In this document: positions 30,897-32,128 of the stretch, piece by piece | Numbering within the stretch: the stretch's first letter is position 1 | Layout of the letters: each line of letters begins with the position of its first letter | Source of the DNA: SHNJ01 sp964458615 | GTDB taxonomy: Bacteria > Pseudomonadota > Alphaproteobacteria > SHNJ01 | Length of the DNA: 32,128 nt | Assembly (NCBI GenBank): GCA_964458615.1 | Contig: CAYWJR010000011.1 | Location: 1 to 32,128, forward strand | Reading direction: 5' to 3' | Made by a program: the position numbers and the translations under genes | The notes under the pieces: model-generated | What the model saw: the letters and a program-made list of their open reading frames with translations, nothing else | The model's database searches: none | What the model was told of the DNA's origin: nothing

Positions 30897-31080
30897 GCGG
30901 CGTGAAAATTCGTTAAAGGTGGTAAGCCGCCTTAACCGTTGGGTGACTATGAACTCCGCCATGGCCCTAAAGACCAGGTGGGAACCATATATCTGAACCA
31001 CGGCCCAGACAGGGACAGCCCCCTAAGAGTTTTTTATCGGCCGGTGGGTTGCATGCACCCTGACGAGAAAAAGCCGCTTA
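30897..31080 (-). ncRNA. ssrS: 6S RNA candidate
   Basis: The 347-base space between the cyclo-ligase and the 31204 gene has no credible gene. GCGGC near the 5' end (31077-31073) pairs with GCCGC at the 3' end (30901-30897), closing a structure of about 181-184 nt, the length of 6S RNA. Inside, GCCGTGG (31004-30998) pairs with CCATGGC (30964-30958), giving an apical arm. A TATAAT box ends seven bases before the putative 5' end. The position between zapA and the cyclo-ligase is the conserved place of 6S RNA, which binds RNA polymerase holoenzyme in slow growth. The strand follows from neighbours and promoter; exact ends are estimates. Confidence 0.8.
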
Positions 31081-31087
31081 CCGATAT

Positions 31088-31118
31088 ATTATATAAATCA
31101 AATCAATATTTTAGGCAA
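31088..31118 (-). promoter_or_regulatory. Promoter of the 6S RNA
   Basis: On the minus strand TATAAT at 31093-31088 is a perfect -10 box; TTGCCT at 31118-31113 is a possible -35 box with a long 19-base spacer. Transcription would begin near 31081, matching the paired 5' end of the RNA. Surrounding sequence is very A+T rich. Confidence 0.6.
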
Positions 31119-31203
31119 TGTTTTATTTAATCCAATAGTTTCATGTTGCCACTATGGATACAATATGGTAGCATTCCTAAAATGATTTGCAAAGGAGCCA
31201 TTC

Positions 31204-31755
31204 ATGAATTTTAAGTCTAAATTTGTACCAGTTGTCGCCGCATCGGCTGTTTTATTCGGTGGTTTTGGCTTGGGTGGATGCGACAATACTGCCCCGGTGC
31301 AAAAACAGGCTGAGCGTGAAAAATATTGGCAAGAGAGAGATCAGAAAGAACAAGACCGCAAAGAGTGGCATAACAGAGTTCTAGCGGAATCTTTGGGCAG
31401 CGAATTTGTATCCAAAGAAGTTGGAGTGTATGACGGCCGCTATACGAATTATTCGCAAATGGCCGTATACCAAGGTTCCGACGGTGAATTGCATTTTGCC
31501 CAATTCTCTCAGGGCAGAAAATATAATAAACCTCTGTTTCACTCCAGTCAGTCTTTTGTTCAAGTAGCAACAAACAGACAATGGTTCCAATCAAACCTTG
31601 ATTTTTACAATAATGTTCAAGTCTATTTTAATGGCAAGAACCCTGGCGCTATGGCTAAAATTGACAAAGCGGTAATTGACGCTGGTTTGATGCCAAAGCG
31701 GGATACGGTATCTATCCAAAACGCTGCGGCTGTGAAAAATCAGATGGTGCGTTAA
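31204..31755 (+). CDS. Small lipoprotein of unknown function
   Basis: 183 residues. Signal peptide with lipobox GLGGC (Cys26); then a highly charged helical stretch (about 36-57, rich in Gln, Glu, Lys and Arg with KYWQERDQKEQDRKEWH) and a mixed domain with many aromatic residues (GRYTNYSQMAVYQGSDGELHFAQF). No family is recognised. AAAGGAG is seven bases before the ATG, and a weak promoter (TTGCCA at 31146, TAGCAT at 31169, 17-base spacer) lies upstream. It is read against its neighbours and separates zapA from the 6S RNA, which are normally adjacent. It ends one base before the convergent zapA stop. Base composition is more A+T rich than the surrounding core, suggesting a later insertion. Confidence 0.7.
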   Translation: MNFKSKFVPVVAASAVLFGGFGLGGCDNTAPVQKQAEREKYWQERDQKEQDRKEWHNRVLAESLGSEFVSKEVGVYDGRYTNYSQMAVYQGSDGELHFAQFSQGRKYNKPLFHSSQSFVQVATNRQWFQSNLDFYNNVQVYFNGKNPGAMAKIDKAVIDAGLMPKRDTVSIQNAAAVKNQMVR

Positions 31756-31756
31756 T

Positions 31757-32083
31757 TTAAGCGGCTTTGCGCGCGATGGTTTGCAACGATTCGACCAGAT
31801 TTTCCAGTTTGCTGGCGGCCAATTGCGCGGTGGTATTGGACAGGGTTTCCGATTTTTGTTCTTCCAATTTGTCGATATAGGCATAAGCCTCCGCCAGTTC
31901 GTCGGCGATTTTCAACGCCGTTAAAACCAACAACCGGCTTTCGCCGACGTGACCCAGCGATTTTTTCAATTCTTCGACTTTGGCGGCGACATATTTGCCT
32001 AAATCCTGAACTTGGGATTCCTGGCCGTCGTCGCAACCAACGGTATAAGGGATATTGTTAACCTGAATGGATATTTCGGCCAT
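31757..32083 (-). CDS. zapA: Cell division protein ZapA
   Basis: 108 residues from the ATG at 32083, where the family start MAEISIQVNNIPYTVGCDDGQ begins; an upstream extension to 32125 is not family-like. The N-terminal globular part is followed by a long helix (LGKYVAAKVEELKKSLG, RLLVLTALKIADELAEAYAYI) and a coiled-coil end. ZapA bundles FtsZ filaments at the division ring. Its position upstream of the 6S RNA and cyclo-ligase on the same strand is the usual order. The C-terminus is complete; no downstream terminator separates it from the convergent lipoprotein gene. Confidence 0.9.
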   Translation of the reverse strand: MAEISIQVNNIPYTVGCDDGQESQVQDLGKYVAAKVEELKKSLGHVGESRLLVLTALKIADELAEAYAYIDKLEEQKSETLSNTTAQLAASKLENLVESLQTIARKAA

Positions 32084-32128
32084 TTGATTATCCAGCCAAT
32101 ACGCGCAGTTTTTGCATGTTTTCATCCA

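Noticed and set aside
1..32128. CRISPR array, rRNA, insertion sequence
   Set aside because: No regularly spaced repeats, no rRNA-like conserved segments and no transposase gene were seen on either strand.

Overview
The window looks like an alphaproteobacterial chromosome segment. The support is gene order: yebC-ruvC, ruvA-ruvB-ybgC-tolQ-tolR-tolA-tolB-pal, cpoB-tilS-ftsH-folP and glmM-thiD run in the order usual for that class. The zapA - 6S RNA - 5-formyl-THF cyclo-ligase - YmdB-type phosphoesterase order also fits, as do a CheY-like regulator with an HPt-like partner. Family or genus cannot be fixed from the sequence alone; a Micavibrio-like or rhodospirilloid lineage is only a guess.

Bases 1 to about 8450 form an accessory region, visibly richer in A+T than what follows. 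From the left it holds the N-terminus of a type ISP/IIG-like restriction-modification enzyme (leaving the window), an XRE regulator, and a tightly packed plus-strand cluster of three lipoproteins and a secreted SNase-type nuclease, in which the two lipoproteins flanking the nuclease are paralogues. Next is a minus-strand, translationally coupled operon of a large serine recombinase and two different ParB-like proteins. Divergent from it is a plus-strand set: a two-domain HTH regulator, a DUF2971 protein and a three-helix membrane protein. This looks like an integrated mobile or defence-type island driven by the recombinase/ParB module.

From about 8600 onward the genes are chromosomal: a divergent peptide deformylase, cytochrome b561 plus YceI, thiD and glmM, an orphan membrane protein with its own near-consensus promoter, and then a long minus-strand run of folP, ftsH, tilS and cpoB. 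The Tol-Pal envelope operon follows, continuous with the ruvAB Holliday-junction genes and closed after pal by a clear intrinsic terminator. A CADD-like gene (a TenA-fold enzyme related to the self-sacrificing p-aminobenzoate synthase of Chlamydia), ruvC and yebC come next. On the plus strand are a response regulator and an HPt-like protein, probably a phosphorelay pair.

The right end carries a YmdB-type phosphoesterase, an unrecognised protein with a strong promoter, the cyclo-ligase, a 6S RNA candidate on the minus strand (about 184 nt, paired ends, TATAAT box at the right distance), an orphan lipoprotein on the plus strand, and zapA. Folate metabolism appears three times (folP, the cyclo-ligase, the CADD-like gene). 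The most intriguing parts are the recombinase-ParB-ParB operon, the DUF2971/membrane-protein pair with a 28-base inverted repeat inside its regulator gene, and the lipoprotein-nuclease-lipoprotein cluster.
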